Positions 35,967 to 42,648 are shown, counted from the stretch's first letter. The stretch is 64,000 bases of DNA from Spirosoma foliorum (GCF_014117325.1 NZ_CP059732.1:2555001-2619000); one strand, 5' to 3'. The notes: generated by a model not told the origin, from the letters alone. Numbers and translations are program-made.

Positions 35967-37166
35967 ATGACCAACACCATGCACATAAATTTCTATTTTC
36001 GACCATCTACGGTTGACGATACGATAGGATCAATCTACGTTCAGGTAACAATCAATAAAGAGCGTGTTGTTTTGGGGGCTGTCACCTCTGTGTCGGGGCT
36101 ACGACTACCCAAAGTGATGATGATAAAAGCCAAGCATTGGGACGCCAAAGAACAACGCGTTCGCCGGGTATCCGATCAGGCGTTAGTCATAAATAAAGCC
36201 ATTGGCAAGTGCGAAGAAAAGCTAAATAAACTATATGCCCAGCATGAAGGCTTTGATATCACCATGAATGGGAGACAGCTAAAGCTCTTGTTTTTTGGTG
36301 AAACCAGAGTCCGACCGACCTTGCCGTTACTGATGGATGCTTTCATCAAGGATCGAACTGACAAACGAGGCAATGAGAACACAATTGCAACATATCAGTT
36401 TAAGTTTCGTCCGTTTACCGCCTTCCTGACAAAATTCAATTACTTGAATCTTCCCGCAGAAGAATTCACTCCCGAATTACTGGAGAATTATAAGACCTAT
36501 CTGATGGTAGATCGGAAAAATTCGGATCGGACGGCCGACAAATCGCGCCAGGTTGTCAAAACAATTTTGTTGTGGGCTGCCGGTACTGGACTTATCAAAA
36601 TTAACCCTTTGCTCAATACCCGCATTCGGGTAGATAAAACCCCAAACCTGGAATGTCTTAGCCAGGAGGAGGTGCAGATTGTGCGGAGTGCCCCTTTAAT
36701 GCCGCAACTTCGGGCCATTGCCGACTGCTTTATTTTTGCCTGCTATACCGGACTTGCCTATCAGGACCTAAAGGATCTGAGCCCCGAAAATCTACAGGTA
36801 AAGGAAGGTAAACGCTGTATTGTCGGCAATCGCAATAAAACGGGTACCGAGTATATAGTACCCGTAACCCCGATTGTAAATGAATTGATGGTCAAATATA
36901 ACGGCGTTAAACTTCCATTGCCTTCCAATCAGCGGTACAATACCTATCTGAAAGATATCATGTTTTTGCTTGGCATTAAGAAGCGAATCACGACCCACAC
37001 AGCCCGAAAAACCTTTGCTGACTGGTGTATCAATGAAATTATGATGAGTGATGAGGCAACCATTGTTGCAATGGGACAGAAAGACCCCAAAGAGCTCACG
37101 CCTTATCGAAAAATTAAATCAAAGCGACTGATTTCTGAGTTCCCTAAAGACCTACTGATGGAATAG
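35967..37166 (+). CDS. int: Tyrosine recombinase (phage integrase)
   Basis: 399 residues, three parts: an N-terminal arm-binding domain (about 1-95), a SAM-like core-binding domain (about 105-205) and a catalytic domain. Box II region is THTARKTFADW (HxxR), the motif Lys is in RNKTGTEYIV, and the Tyr nucleophile is likely the one in TPYRKIKS. The usual first catalytic Arg is replaced: the box I segment reads CYTGLAYQDLKDL, as in many Bacteroidota integrases. The normal GH before the nucleophile reads GQ. It should integrate the phage, probably at tRNA-Ser next door. Confidence 0.9.
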   Translation: MTNTMHINFYFRPSTVDDTIGSIYVQVTINKERVVLGAVTSVSGLRLPKVMMIKAKHWDAKEQRVRRVSDQALVINKAIGKCEEKLNKLYAQHEGFDITMNGRQLKLLFFGETRVRPTLPLLMDAFIKDRTDKRGNENTIATYQFKFRPFTAFLTKFNYLNLPAEEFTPELLENYKTYLMVDRKNSDRTADKSRQVVKTILLWAAGTGLIKINPLLNTRIRVDKTPNLECLSQEEVQIVRSAPLMPQLRAIADCFIFACYTGLAYQDLKDLSPENLQVKEGKRCIVGNRNKTGTEYIVPVTPIVNELMVKYNGVKLPLPSNQRYNTYLKDIMFLLGIKKRITTHTARKTFADWCINEIMMSDEATIVAMGQKDPKELTPYRKIKSKRLISEFPKDLLME

Positions 37167-37224
37167 TTTGTGTATTTATACTTAAAAAAGGTCACTTTTG
37201 CAACTTAATACCTCAAATCTAACT

Positions 37225-37524
37225 ATGTCACCCTCACCTGAAAATGTTAAACCTTTTGTTTGGTACACTTCCGATAAGAAGCCACCCAAACGAACCCAGA
37301 AATACGGCGGATTACCCCTTGTGCTCTTAATAAATGAGCACATCCAGGAAGGCTTTTATTCTCATTATGAAGGTAAGTTTTACGCTTATGCTGAACGATA
37401 TACGCCTGTTGATCTGGTCGATGAGTTGCTACTTAGTATAGATCAAATTAACAAGTCGTTGACCTGGCAACAGGTTGAGGTGAATAATCCTCAGTGGATG
37501 TTGGTCGCCAATCCAGCGGAGTAG
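37225..37524 (+). CDS. Small phage protein, unknown
   Basis: 99 residues from the ATG at 37225 (MSPSPENVKPFVWYTS). Acidic in its C-terminal half (DLVDELLLSIDQINKSLTW), no membrane segment and no motif I recognise. It has its own leader, with TTTG near 37168 and CACTTTTG before 37200 resembling a weak promoter, and is closed by a terminator at 37530. It stands between the integrase and the repressor region, where excisionase-like or accessory genes often sit, but I cannot assign that role. Confidence 0.6.
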   Translation: MSPSPENVKPFVWYTSDKKPPKRTQKYGGLPLVLLINEHIQEGFYSHYEGKFYAYAERYTPVDLVDELLLSIDQINKSLTWQQVEVNNPQWMLVANPAE

Positions 37525-37529
37525 GAGAG

Positions 37530-37560
37530 GAGTGCCCCACAAGTGCGGGGTACTCTTTTT
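37530..37560 (+). terminator. Factor-independent terminator
   Basis: GAGTGCCCC / GGGGTACTC hairpin with an 8-base loop, then TTTTT. Ends the 37225 gene. Confidence 0.85.
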
Positions 37561-37571
37561 ACACCCTCATC

Positions 37572-37587
37572 GTATGCACTTGCATAC
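37572..37587. promoter_or_regulatory. Operator candidate, GTATGC-N4-GCATAC (upstream copy)
   Basis: GTATGCACTTGCATAC, perfect 6-bp arms. It lies 65 bases before a small DNA-binding gene (37653); an identical-arm site follows that gene at 37875. Confidence 0.65.
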
Positions 37588-37652
37588 ATCCCGTTTTCTT
37601 CCCCATTTACCCCTCGTGCGACACTCTTATATTCCCCTAAAAACGGAATAGA

Positions 37653-37865
37653 GTGACCATCATCGAACAATCAGTACATAAATTCCTTACGCATCGGGCC
37701 ATTAAAAAATCGTGGGTAGCCGAACAGTTATACGGCGAAAACACGAAAGCGACACGGGCAGAGCTGAGCAATAAACTCAAAGGAACTCAGGGGCGCTATT
37801 TTAGTGCTGAAGAACTTGATAAGCTCGATCAGTTGCGTCGGTCGCTGATCAATGACCTGATTTAG
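37653..37865 (+). CDS. Small helix-turn-helix-like regulator (repressor candidate)
   Basis: 70 residues with a GTG start at 37653. Helical throughout: HRAIKKSWVAEQLYGENTK, ELSNKLKG, GRYFSAEELDKLDQL, a layout seen in compact Cro-like phage proteins and close to the product at 41348 (ARKVWPDNKD, YLTRKING, GRPLTAKDEEKI). Two copies of GTATGC-N4-GCATAC flank the gene, which fits an autoregulated DNA-binding dimer. The exact family is not recognised. Confidence 0.65.
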   Translation: MTIIEQSVHKFLTHRAIKKSWVAEQLYGENTKATRAELSNKLKGTQGRYFSAEELDKLDQLRRSLINDLI

Positions 37866-37874
37866 AAAAATTAG

Positions 37875-37909
37875 GTATGCTATTGCATACAGAAAAATAA
37901 TTATCTTTG
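37875..37909 (+). promoter_or_regulatory. Operator and promoter of the tRNA-like/RNA unit
   Basis: GTATGCTATTGCATAC (37875-37890, perfect 6-bp arms) overlaps a TTG (37883-37885); TATCTTTG at 37902-37909 is a perfect -7 box. The 16-base spacing is shorter than usual. A protein bound here would block transcription of the RNA unit that begins about 37916. Confidence 0.55.
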
Positions 37910-37920
37910 TCATGTTACAC

Positions 37921-37991
37921 ACCTCGGTAGTTCAAGGGTAGAATAGCGGTCTCCAAAACCGTTGATGATAGTTCGAATCTGTCCCGTTGTG
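37921..37991 (+). tRNA. tRNA-Trp-like element (anticodon CCA), degenerate acceptor stem
   Basis: 71-base cloverleaf: D arm GTTC-AAGGGTA-GAAT, anticodon stem GCGGT/ACCGT with loop CTCCAAA (anticodon CCA), 4-base variable loop, T stem GATAG/CTGTC with loop TTCGAAT. The acceptor stem ACCTCGG/CCGTTGT has two adjacent mismatches (pairs 3 and 4). The 3' sequence G-CAA is not CCA. It is either a weak phage tRNA, a decayed one, or a tRNA mimic at the 5' end of the structured RNA that follows. Confidence 0.6.
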
Positions 37992-38212
37992 CAAATAGAG
38001 AGACAATCAGTGGTAAACTTTGTGAATCTGGTTAGCTGCCTGGAGAGCAGAGGAATGGCGAAAGCCCGTTAGTAGTGGGAGGCCACCAAACCGCCATGAA
38101 AAGTAAGCCCGGGCGCGGGCAAGAACACTCTATTTAACACTAACAGGCGTGACGTGTAAAAGCGAAGCATTCGCCAGCCCCCGGAATGGTACGCCCTCCG
38201 GGGTATTTTTTT
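37992..38212 (+). ncRNA. Structured phage RNA, candidate
   Basis: No reading frame of useful length, but a dense run of hairpins: CTGC/GCAG, ATGGCG/CGCCAT enclosing GTGG-GAGG-CCAC, GCCCG-GGCG-CGGGC, GCGAA-GCA-TTCGC and a final strong terminator with T-run (38179-38212). It is transcribed from the same promoter as the tRNA-like element. I do not recognise an RNA family. Confidence 0.55.
38179..38212 (+). terminator. Terminator of the RNA unit
   Basis: CCCCGGA / TCCGGGG with an 11-base loop, then TATTTTTTT. Confidence 0.88.
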
Positions 38213-38220
38213 GCCCTGAT

Positions 38221-38267
38221 CAGGCGTGGCTTTCGCGTTTATCACCACCACCTTTTCCCCCACGCCT
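38221..38267. repeat. Hairpin with recurrent loop sequence
   Basis: CAGGCGTGG ... CCACGCCTG arms (38221-38229 and 38259-38267). The loop contains TGGCTTTCGCGTTTATC (38227-38243), which recurs exactly at 39851-39867. Confidence 0.6.
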
Positions 38268-38372
38268 GCCGATGGGATCGAAAGTCCACGGCTCAGGGTT
38301 CTGATAAATAATTCTGAATGACGTAAAAAGATTACGTTCTGAGGGCTAGTCCTTTACAATAAAAAAAAGAAA

Positions 38373-38666
38373 ATGAAAACATCACTAGCAGGCCCAGACG
38401 CAAATTTCAGGTTACAATTTTGGGTAGATGAATTTAAAGCCGATCCCAAGCTTACAAATTTTCAGGTGTTTATTCACGACGACGGAACTACACATGATGA
38501 ATTAGTAAGTGAGGATTACAGGGGTCTAGCAGATTCGGGTCTTACAGAGGAAGACGTGACAGAAATGTTGGCGAACAACCAACTCTACATTGATGATTTG
38601 CCAGATGGGAGTGGTGGCCACAGTGGTATGGCATATTATTATTTTAACGAACCTGATCCTAGATAG
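38373..38666 (+). CDS. Small acidic phage protein, unknown
   Basis: 97 residues, start MKTSLAGPDANFRLQFWVDE, preceded by an A-rich leader (AATAAAAAAAAGAAA) as usual for Bacteroidota starts. Very acidic (calculated from many D/E, few K/R), with HDDGTTHDELVSEDY and LTEEDVTEML. Small acidic phage early proteins are often DNA mimics or inhibitors of host enzymes; that is only a possibility here. No known domain is recognised. Confidence 0.6.
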   Translation: MKTSLAGPDANFRLQFWVDEFKADPKLTNFQVFIHDDGTTHDELVSEDYRGLADSGLTEEDVTEMLANNQLYIDDLPDGSGGHSGMAYYYFNEPDPR

Positions 38667-38790
38667 CTATAAATGGCATCACAATAGGCTGTTTGATTTA
38701 CTAGCTATGTCCGTTCGCTTAACTAAAAAGAAACAGAAGGAAATCCTGGGCGCATTGATCAGATCATCATGGCACACCCTCTGTTTTTTT

Positions 38791-38829
38791 GCCCCTACTC
38801 AGGGATGGGTAGTGGCTTTCTTTTTTGCC
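38791..38829 (+). terminator. Repeated hairpin terminator, copy 1
   Basis: GCCCCTAC...GTAGTGGC stem followed by TTTCTTTTTT. The 29 bases 38791-38819 are identical to 39868-39896, downstream of another early gene. Confidence 0.7.
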
Positions 38830-38842
38830 GTTTAATAAAATT

Positions 38843-38907
38843 AGCACGCAATGCGTACAAATAATTCAACTTTTACTTGACACGAAAGCACGCAATGCGT
38901 ACCTTTG
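38843..38907 (+). promoter_or_regulatory. Promoter with two copies of a palindromic operator
   Basis: AGCACGCAATGCGTAC occurs at 38843-38858 and again at 38887-38902 (core palindrome ACGCA-N-TGCGT). TTG at 38877-38879 and TACCTTTG at 38900-38907 form a near-ideal Bacteroidota promoter; the second operator overlaps the -7 box. It should drive 38937-39825. Confidence 0.75.
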
Positions 38908-38936
38908 ATTCATCAATAACACAAACAAACACGACG

Positions 38937-39284
38937 ATGAAATCTCAGGTAATGTCGATCGCTCACAAATTGGTTAAGGCAAATCGGTTTTATAAAGTTG
39001 CTAAATACAGTGAGTTGCTTTCTGTTGCTATGAAACAAGCATGGGCGCAAGCAAAAGCGCCAGCCGTTGCCCTGACTGCTGAGCTTGTAAAAACTTTCTC
39101 TGATTCAATTCCTGCCTGCTTTGGCTGGATTGCTTCTGAAAAGAAAGTTGAAGTTACGTTTCGCGGTAAAAAGTCAGACAAGGTATTTGTTAACCTTGAT
39201 GCTCGTAAAGTCTCGTTCATGGGCAACACCTCTACTATCGCTTCTCAAATTGCTAGTCAATTCAACTTATCAATCGCTTACTAA
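38937..39284 (+). CDS. Small basic phage protein, paralogue-like of 40103
   Basis: 115 residues from the ATG at 38937; the promoter 30 bases upstream rules out the earlier in-frame ATG at 38877. N-terminal helix KSQVMSIAHKLVKAN followed by SELLSVAMKQAWAQAKAPA, then a beta-rich half (VEVTFRGKKSDKVFVNL). The helical pattern (K-S-Q ... S-x-x-L-x-x-A-x-K-x-A-W-A-x-A-K) matches the protein at 40103, suggesting paralogy. Function unknown. Confidence 0.65.
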   Translation: MKSQVMSIAHKLVKANRFYKVAKYSELLSVAMKQAWAQAKAPAVALTAELVKTFSDSIPACFGWIASEKKVEVTFRGKKSDKVFVNLDARKVSFMGNTSTIASQIASQFNLSIAY

Positions 39285-39285
39285 T

Positions 39286-39825
39286 ATGGCTTACTCATCA
39301 CGTGTCTACATGCAGCATCACGGGCAAACGTTTTTGGTTGAAATTGAAGGTGATTCGCTCTATTTAGTCGTTCAAAATGAAGACAGTTCGTTTAAACGAT
39401 TAGGGCCATCTGCTCAAATAACCAGCGCTCCCATGCTTGATCCTGTCGTGTTTCCTACTCAACCCCATTACGAGGGCGTTTTAAATACAGGACACCGCTA
39501 TTCTGTATGGGAGAACGGCGGAGCTGCCTACAAAGATGCCAGGAAAGAGCGTGAGGCATTGGTTAAGTATCTAATTGACAAATTGCTTGACAAGGTCATT
39601 GATCTTTTCCCGGGCAACAAGAAAGTACAATACACCGATCCCGTTCAACAGGAAGTTGATAGTGAACGTTTGAAAAGTATTCGTAGCAACCTCGGATTAA
39701 CTCAGGAACAGTTTGGCGAGTTTCTGGGCAATTCAGCAAAACGCACCGTTCAGGATTGGGAGTCCGGAGTTAGAAAAATTCCCTCCACCGTTGTTGAAAT
39801 CCTTCGCTTAAAGGGGCAGTTATAA
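39286..39825 (+). CDS. XRE-family DNA-binding protein
   Basis: 179 residues from the ATG at 39286, one base after the previous stop. The N-terminal half is beta-rich (VYMQHHGQTFLVEIEGDSLY), the middle helical and charged, and the C-terminus is a clear helix-turn-helix: IRSNLGLTQEQFGEFLGNS then RTVQDWESGVRKIPSTV, as in MqsA/HigA-type or phage XRE regulators. It is the likely binder of the AGCACGCAATGCGTAC sites at its own promoter. Confidence 0.8.
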   Translation: MAYSSRVYMQHHGQTFLVEIEGDSLYLVVQNEDSSFKRLGPSAQITSAPMLDPVVFPTQPHYEGVLNTGHRYSVWENGGAAYKDARKEREALVKYLIDKLLDKVIDLFPGNKKVQYTDPVQQEVDSERLKSIRSNLGLTQEQFGEFLGNSAKRTVQDWESGVRKIPSTVVEILRLKGQL

Positions 39826-39838
39826 TTATTTTTGATTG

Positions 39839-39935
39839 ACCCTGTGGGGCTGGCTTTCGCGTTTATCGCCCCTACTCAGGGATGGGTAGTGGCTTTTGTT
39901 GCCAGCTTCCGCAATGGGTGGGGACTGGCTTTTTT
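39839..39935 (+). terminator. Tandem hairpin cassette, copy 2, ending in a T-run
   Basis: First hairpin: GGGGC ... GCCCC around TGGCTTTCGCGTTTATC (39851-39867). Then 29 bases (39868-39896) identical to 38791-38819. Then GCCAG (39901-39905) with CTGGC (39925-39929) followed by TTTTTT. This stops the XRE transcript. Confidence 0.7.
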
Positions 39936-40007
39936 GTGCCCAAGGGAAAATAAATATGCGAATTACCAATAATTCGTTGTACTTTATGAAGAATATTAGT
40001 GTTTTAC

Positions 40008-40049
40008 TTTCCTAAAGTATTGACTTTAGGAAAATTATTGCTACCTTTA
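40008..40049 (+). promoter_or_regulatory. Promoter overlapped by an 11-bp palindrome
   Basis: TTTCCTAAAGT (40008-40018), ATTG, ACTTTAGGAAA (40023-40033): perfect inverted repeat covering the TTG at 40020-40022. TACCTTTA at 40042-40049 is the -7 box, 19 bases away. Drives the 40103 gene. Confidence 0.72.
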
Positions 40050-40102
40050 TCATGTCCTAACGAAAGGACAACGGGTTGCCGCCCGATAAAACTCTTACAA
40101 CA

Positions 40103-40477
40103 ATGTCTACCAAATTCAACAAATCGCAAATCTTCTCTTCTGCCTGGTCTATCGTTCGTTCTACCGGCAAAACCATCTCGCAGGCATTAAAATCAGCCTG
40201 GGCAATTGCTAAGAACGCTGGCAAAAACATCCTCACCACGGCTGCTGCAAAATTCGGTGTCGTTCTACCCGAAACCATCTACGAAACAGGATCGGTCGTT
40301 GGTAAAGTCTGGGAAAAGGATGGAAAAGTTCGTTTGTATGTTCGGGCCCTGTTTGCTAAATCGTCACCTGCCGATTGTGGCTACATTGATCTGATTTCAG
40401 GCAAATCATTCCTGCAATCAACTCCACGGGGCATCGCCCAGCGTATTGAATCAATGACCCAAATCATCGCTAAATAA
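40103..40477 (+). CDS. Small basic phage protein, paralogue-like of 38937
   Basis: 124 residues from the ATG at 40103 (MSTKFNKSQIFSSAWSIVRS); an ATG at 40076 lies too near the promoter. The helix SQALKSAWAIAKNAGK parallels the 38937 product, and the second half is again beta-rich (VGKVWEKDGKVRLYVRAL). Proteins with such A-x-x-AW-x-x-AK helices are common in Bacteroidota phages and mobile elements but have no assigned role that I know. Confidence 0.65.
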   Translation: MSTKFNKSQIFSSAWSIVRSTGKTISQALKSAWAIAKNAGKNILTTAAAKFGVVLPETIYETGSVVGKVWEKDGKVRLYVRALFAKSSPADCGYIDLISGKSFLQSTPRGIAQRIESMTQIIAK

Positions 40478-40500
40478 TCCACCCAAAAAAAGATACGACA

Positions 40501-40743
40501 ATGGCAACTGCACAAATAACCCTTGGAACTCAGGTCGTCACCTACAATACAGACACCTTGGTTATCACCTCGCTAGTAGATTTCAAAACCGCTAAAAATG
40601 AAGCGATTGATCGGACTTCCTTCGGAAGTAATGACGATGTGTTTCGGTTTGAGTCAGTCGACGAATTAGACTGCATTATCTTTACCAGTGGCGATAATTA
40701 TGTGGGTGACTATAAGGCTACTGTAGATAATTACGAAGCCTAG
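40501..40743 (+). CDS. Small phage protein, unknown
   Basis: 80 residues, MATAQITLGTQVVTYNTDTL, predicted all-beta and acidic. 23 bases after the 40103 gene and ended by a GC-rich hairpin, so probably cotranscribed with it. No motif recognised. Confidence 0.6.
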   Translation: MATAQITLGTQVVTYNTDTLVITSLVDFKTAKNEAIDRTSFGSNDDVFRFESVDELDCIIFTSGDNYVGDYKATVDNYEA

Positions 40744-40754
40744 AAAACAAAAAA

Positions 40755-40780
40755 CCCTCACACCTTGCCGGGTGTGAGGG
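40755..40780. terminator. GC-rich hairpin
   Basis: CCCTCACACC, loop TTGCC, GGGTGTGAGGG: perfect stem. An A-run precedes it, so it is a better terminator for minus-strand transcripts coming from 41563 than for plus-strand ones. Confidence 0.7.
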
Positions 40781-40934
40781 TAACTACTAGCAAACTCTTA
40801 CATAAACCAGTAGCAAAGTTCTTTTAAGGTACTAACCCTTACCACCCCGCGACCAATACTGGCGACCCCCAACAGGAGCTGAGTTATGATGCGGCACGAG
40901 CTAGTATCAGCAAACCTACTAAACTTTTTTTGAA

Positions 40935-41276
40935 ATGTCAAAAGGATATCATAGCGACGGATCACCCCTTACTCCGCCGACCAAACAAAAAACTAAAGCT
41001 AAGAAGAAGGGTCCCTATAATTTTTCGCAGGACATTGTAACTATTCTCGAATCGGATTCGATCAAAAATGCCACTGCTCACATAGAACATTGCCTGCGGC
41101 AGTACGAAACTTATACCAATGGTGGCAAGTCAGCTCATGCGGCTTACCTTTATAGTAGGATTCAAGCCTTGCAGGCAAAGGATCAATATGCTACGTTAGA
41201 ACCTGAAGAAAGTCAGGAGCTTGACTGGCTAAACAAAACGTATGCCGACTTGGAAAATACACCTATGAAACCATAA
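40935..41276 (+). CDS. Phage protein, unknown
   Basis: 113 residues. Lys-rich N-terminus (TPPTKQKTKAKKKGPYNF) followed by a helical region (IKNATAHIEHCLRQYETY; YLYSRIQALQAKDQYATL). The basic tail could bind nucleic acid; nothing more can be said. It is separated from the convergent 41348 gene by a C/G-tract hairpin. Confidence 0.6.
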   Translation: MSKGYHSDGSPLTPPTKQKTKAKKKGPYNFSQDIVTILESDSIKNATAHIEHCLRQYETYTNGGKSAHAAYLYSRIQALQAKDQYATLEPEESQELDWLNKTYADLENTPMKP

Positions 41277-41335
41277 TTACCCCCCCCCCATGTGCCGGGC
41301 TTTCTTTACCCCGTCAACCGGCCAGGGGGGGGTAA
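41277..41335. repeat. Poly-C / poly-G inverted repeat between convergent genes
   Basis: TTA plus a run of ten C (41280-41289) pairs with eight G plus TAA (41325-41335). It marks the junction of the 40935 and 41348 genes and overlaps neither. Likely terminator or transcription block; also a likely indel hotspot. Confidence 0.6.
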
Positions 41336-41347
41336 AGTAGGGGATTG

Positions 41348-41563
41348 CTACGGCTTAGGTTGGGTGTTTGAGATTAGTTTATAACCCAACTCCTGCAAAG
41401 CTGTTCTAATCTTTTCCTCGTCCTTCGCCGTTAAGGGTCGTCCACCATTTATTTTTCGAGTCAGATAGGATTCTGCATCTTTATTGTCAGGCCATACCTT
41501 TCGTGCCAGCGAGGTAAGACTAATATCCTCCTTTATACTCTTTAGAAACTTCCGTAACTCCAT
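41348..41563 (-). CDS. Small repressor-like protein on the minus strand
   Basis: 71 residues from the ATG at 41563 (MELRKFLKSIKEDISL); an upstream in-frame ATG at 41635 lies inside an operator and is rejected. Helical, basic, and similar in layout to the 37653 product (ARKVWPDNKD, YLTRKINGGRPLTAKDEEKI). Divergent from the RNA ligase gene, with two direct repeats between them. I infer an autoregulated phage repressor that controls the gene block starting at 41663. Confidence 0.65.
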   Translation of the reverse strand: MELRKFLKSIKEDISLTSLARKVWPDNKDAESYLTRKINGGRPLTAKDEEKIRTALQELGYKLISNTQPKP

Positions 41564-41581
41564 AGCACAAAGATGCGAAAA

Positions 41582-41638
41582 GTACGATAAAAATAGTACA
41601 TAAAGGTTTTGTTTTGTACGACATTTGTAGTACATTTA
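41582..41638 (+). promoter_or_regulatory. Divergent control region with two 20-bp direct repeats
   Basis: GTACGA-N6-TAGTACAT occurs at 41582-41601 and 41616-41635, 34 bases apart. TTG at 41609-41611 and TACATTTA at 41631-41638 form a plus-strand promoter that the second repeat covers. Regulates the 41348 gene and the RNA ligase gene. Confidence 0.7.
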
Positions 41639-41662
41639 TGGTGTAAATCAATAGACAAACCC

Positions 41663-42586
41663 ATGTTTATCGGCTATCAGCATCTTGAACGGTTCGGCAC
41701 CACCGAAGTAGCACAAATTGAATTAGGTGAGTGTTATGTATTTCCCAAGATCGACGGAACGAACGCGTCATTATGGTTCAGGGATGAAAATTTACAGGCC
41801 GGTTCTCGTAATAGACACCTGACGCTTGAAAAGGACAATGCTGGATTCTTTGCCTGGGCTCTTGAGCAACCTAACCTACTCGAATATTTCAAATGCTTTC
41901 CCAACCATCGTTTGTTCGGCGAATGGCTTGTTCCTCATAGCTTAAAGACCTACCGACAGAACGCTTGGCGTCGTTTCTACGTGTTCGATGTAGCGATTGA
42001 CAAAGAGGAGTCAGACCTACTTCATGAAGGTGATAGTAGATTGAATTACCTACACTATGAAATCTACAAGCCGGGCCTGGATGAGTTTGGTATTGATTAC
42101 ATTCCTCCAATCAGCAAAATCAGAAACGCTAACTATGAGCAGCTGGTCGACCAATTATCGAAAAACGTTTTTTTAGTCGATGATGGAAAAGGTGTCGGCG
42201 AGGGTATTGTTATCAAGAACTATGCGTTTCGTAATAAATACAATCGTCAAACGTGGGCTAAAATCATTACCTCTGAATTTAAAGAACAACACGCCAAAGT
42301 GATGGGCGCGAGTTCCCTTGAAGGGAAGCGATTGGTTGAGGAGGAGATTGTAGAAAAATACGTTACTGTTGCTCTATGTGAAAAGGTGCTGGCTAAAATC
42401 GAATTGGAAGCTCAGGGTTGGTCAAGTAAGATGATTCCGCGTTTGCTGAATACTGTCTTTTATGATTTGGTTAGAGAAAATAGTTGGGAGTTCATCAAAG
42501 AGCATAAGAATCCATCTATCAATTTCAGTACGCTTCATCACCTGACTATCATGAAGGTGAAAAGTAGCCTGCCACACTTATTTTAG
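41663..42586 (+). CDS. RNA ligase, T4 Rnl2-like
   Basis: 307 residues from the ATG at 41663. Nucleotidyltransferase motifs: I FPKIDGTNASLWF (K29 takes AMP), III RLFGEW, IIIa FYVFDVAID, IV GEGIVIKNY, V TWAKIITSEF. It should seal 3'-OH/5'-phosphate RNA nicks. No kinase/phosphatase (Pnkp) gene is visible next to it. In lytic phages such ligases repair tRNA cut by host defence nucleases; that role is an inference here. Confidence 0.87.
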   Translation: MFIGYQHLERFGTTEVAQIELGECYVFPKIDGTNASLWFRDENLQAGSRNRHLTLEKDNAGFFAWALEQPNLLEYFKCFPNHRLFGEWLVPHSLKTYRQNAWRRFYVFDVAIDKEESDLLHEGDSRLNYLHYEIYKPGLDEFGIDYIPPISKIRNANYEQLVDQLSKNVFLVDDGKGVGEGIVIKNYAFRNKYNRQTWAKIITSEFKEQHAKVMGASSLEGKRLVEEEIVEKYVTVALCEKVLAKIELEAQGWSSKMIPRLLNTVFYDLVRENSWEFIKEHKNPSINFSTLHHLTIMKVKSSLPHLF

Positions 42587-42648
42587 CCCCCCCCCACTCC
42601 CTCCCCCGCCACGAACCGGGAGCATGGGGGCAAAACAGGAAGAGAAAG

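Noticed and set aside
37921..37991. Calling the tRNA-Trp-like element a functional tRNA without reservation
   Set aside because: Two adjacent acceptor mismatches and no CCA; recorded as tRNA-like instead.
38708..38835. Short plus-strand frame MSVRLTKKKQKEIL... ending inside the terminator
   Set aside because: Its last third is the repeated hairpin sequence shared with 39868-39896, which is better explained as a terminator; the first part may be a remnant, but evidence is too thin.
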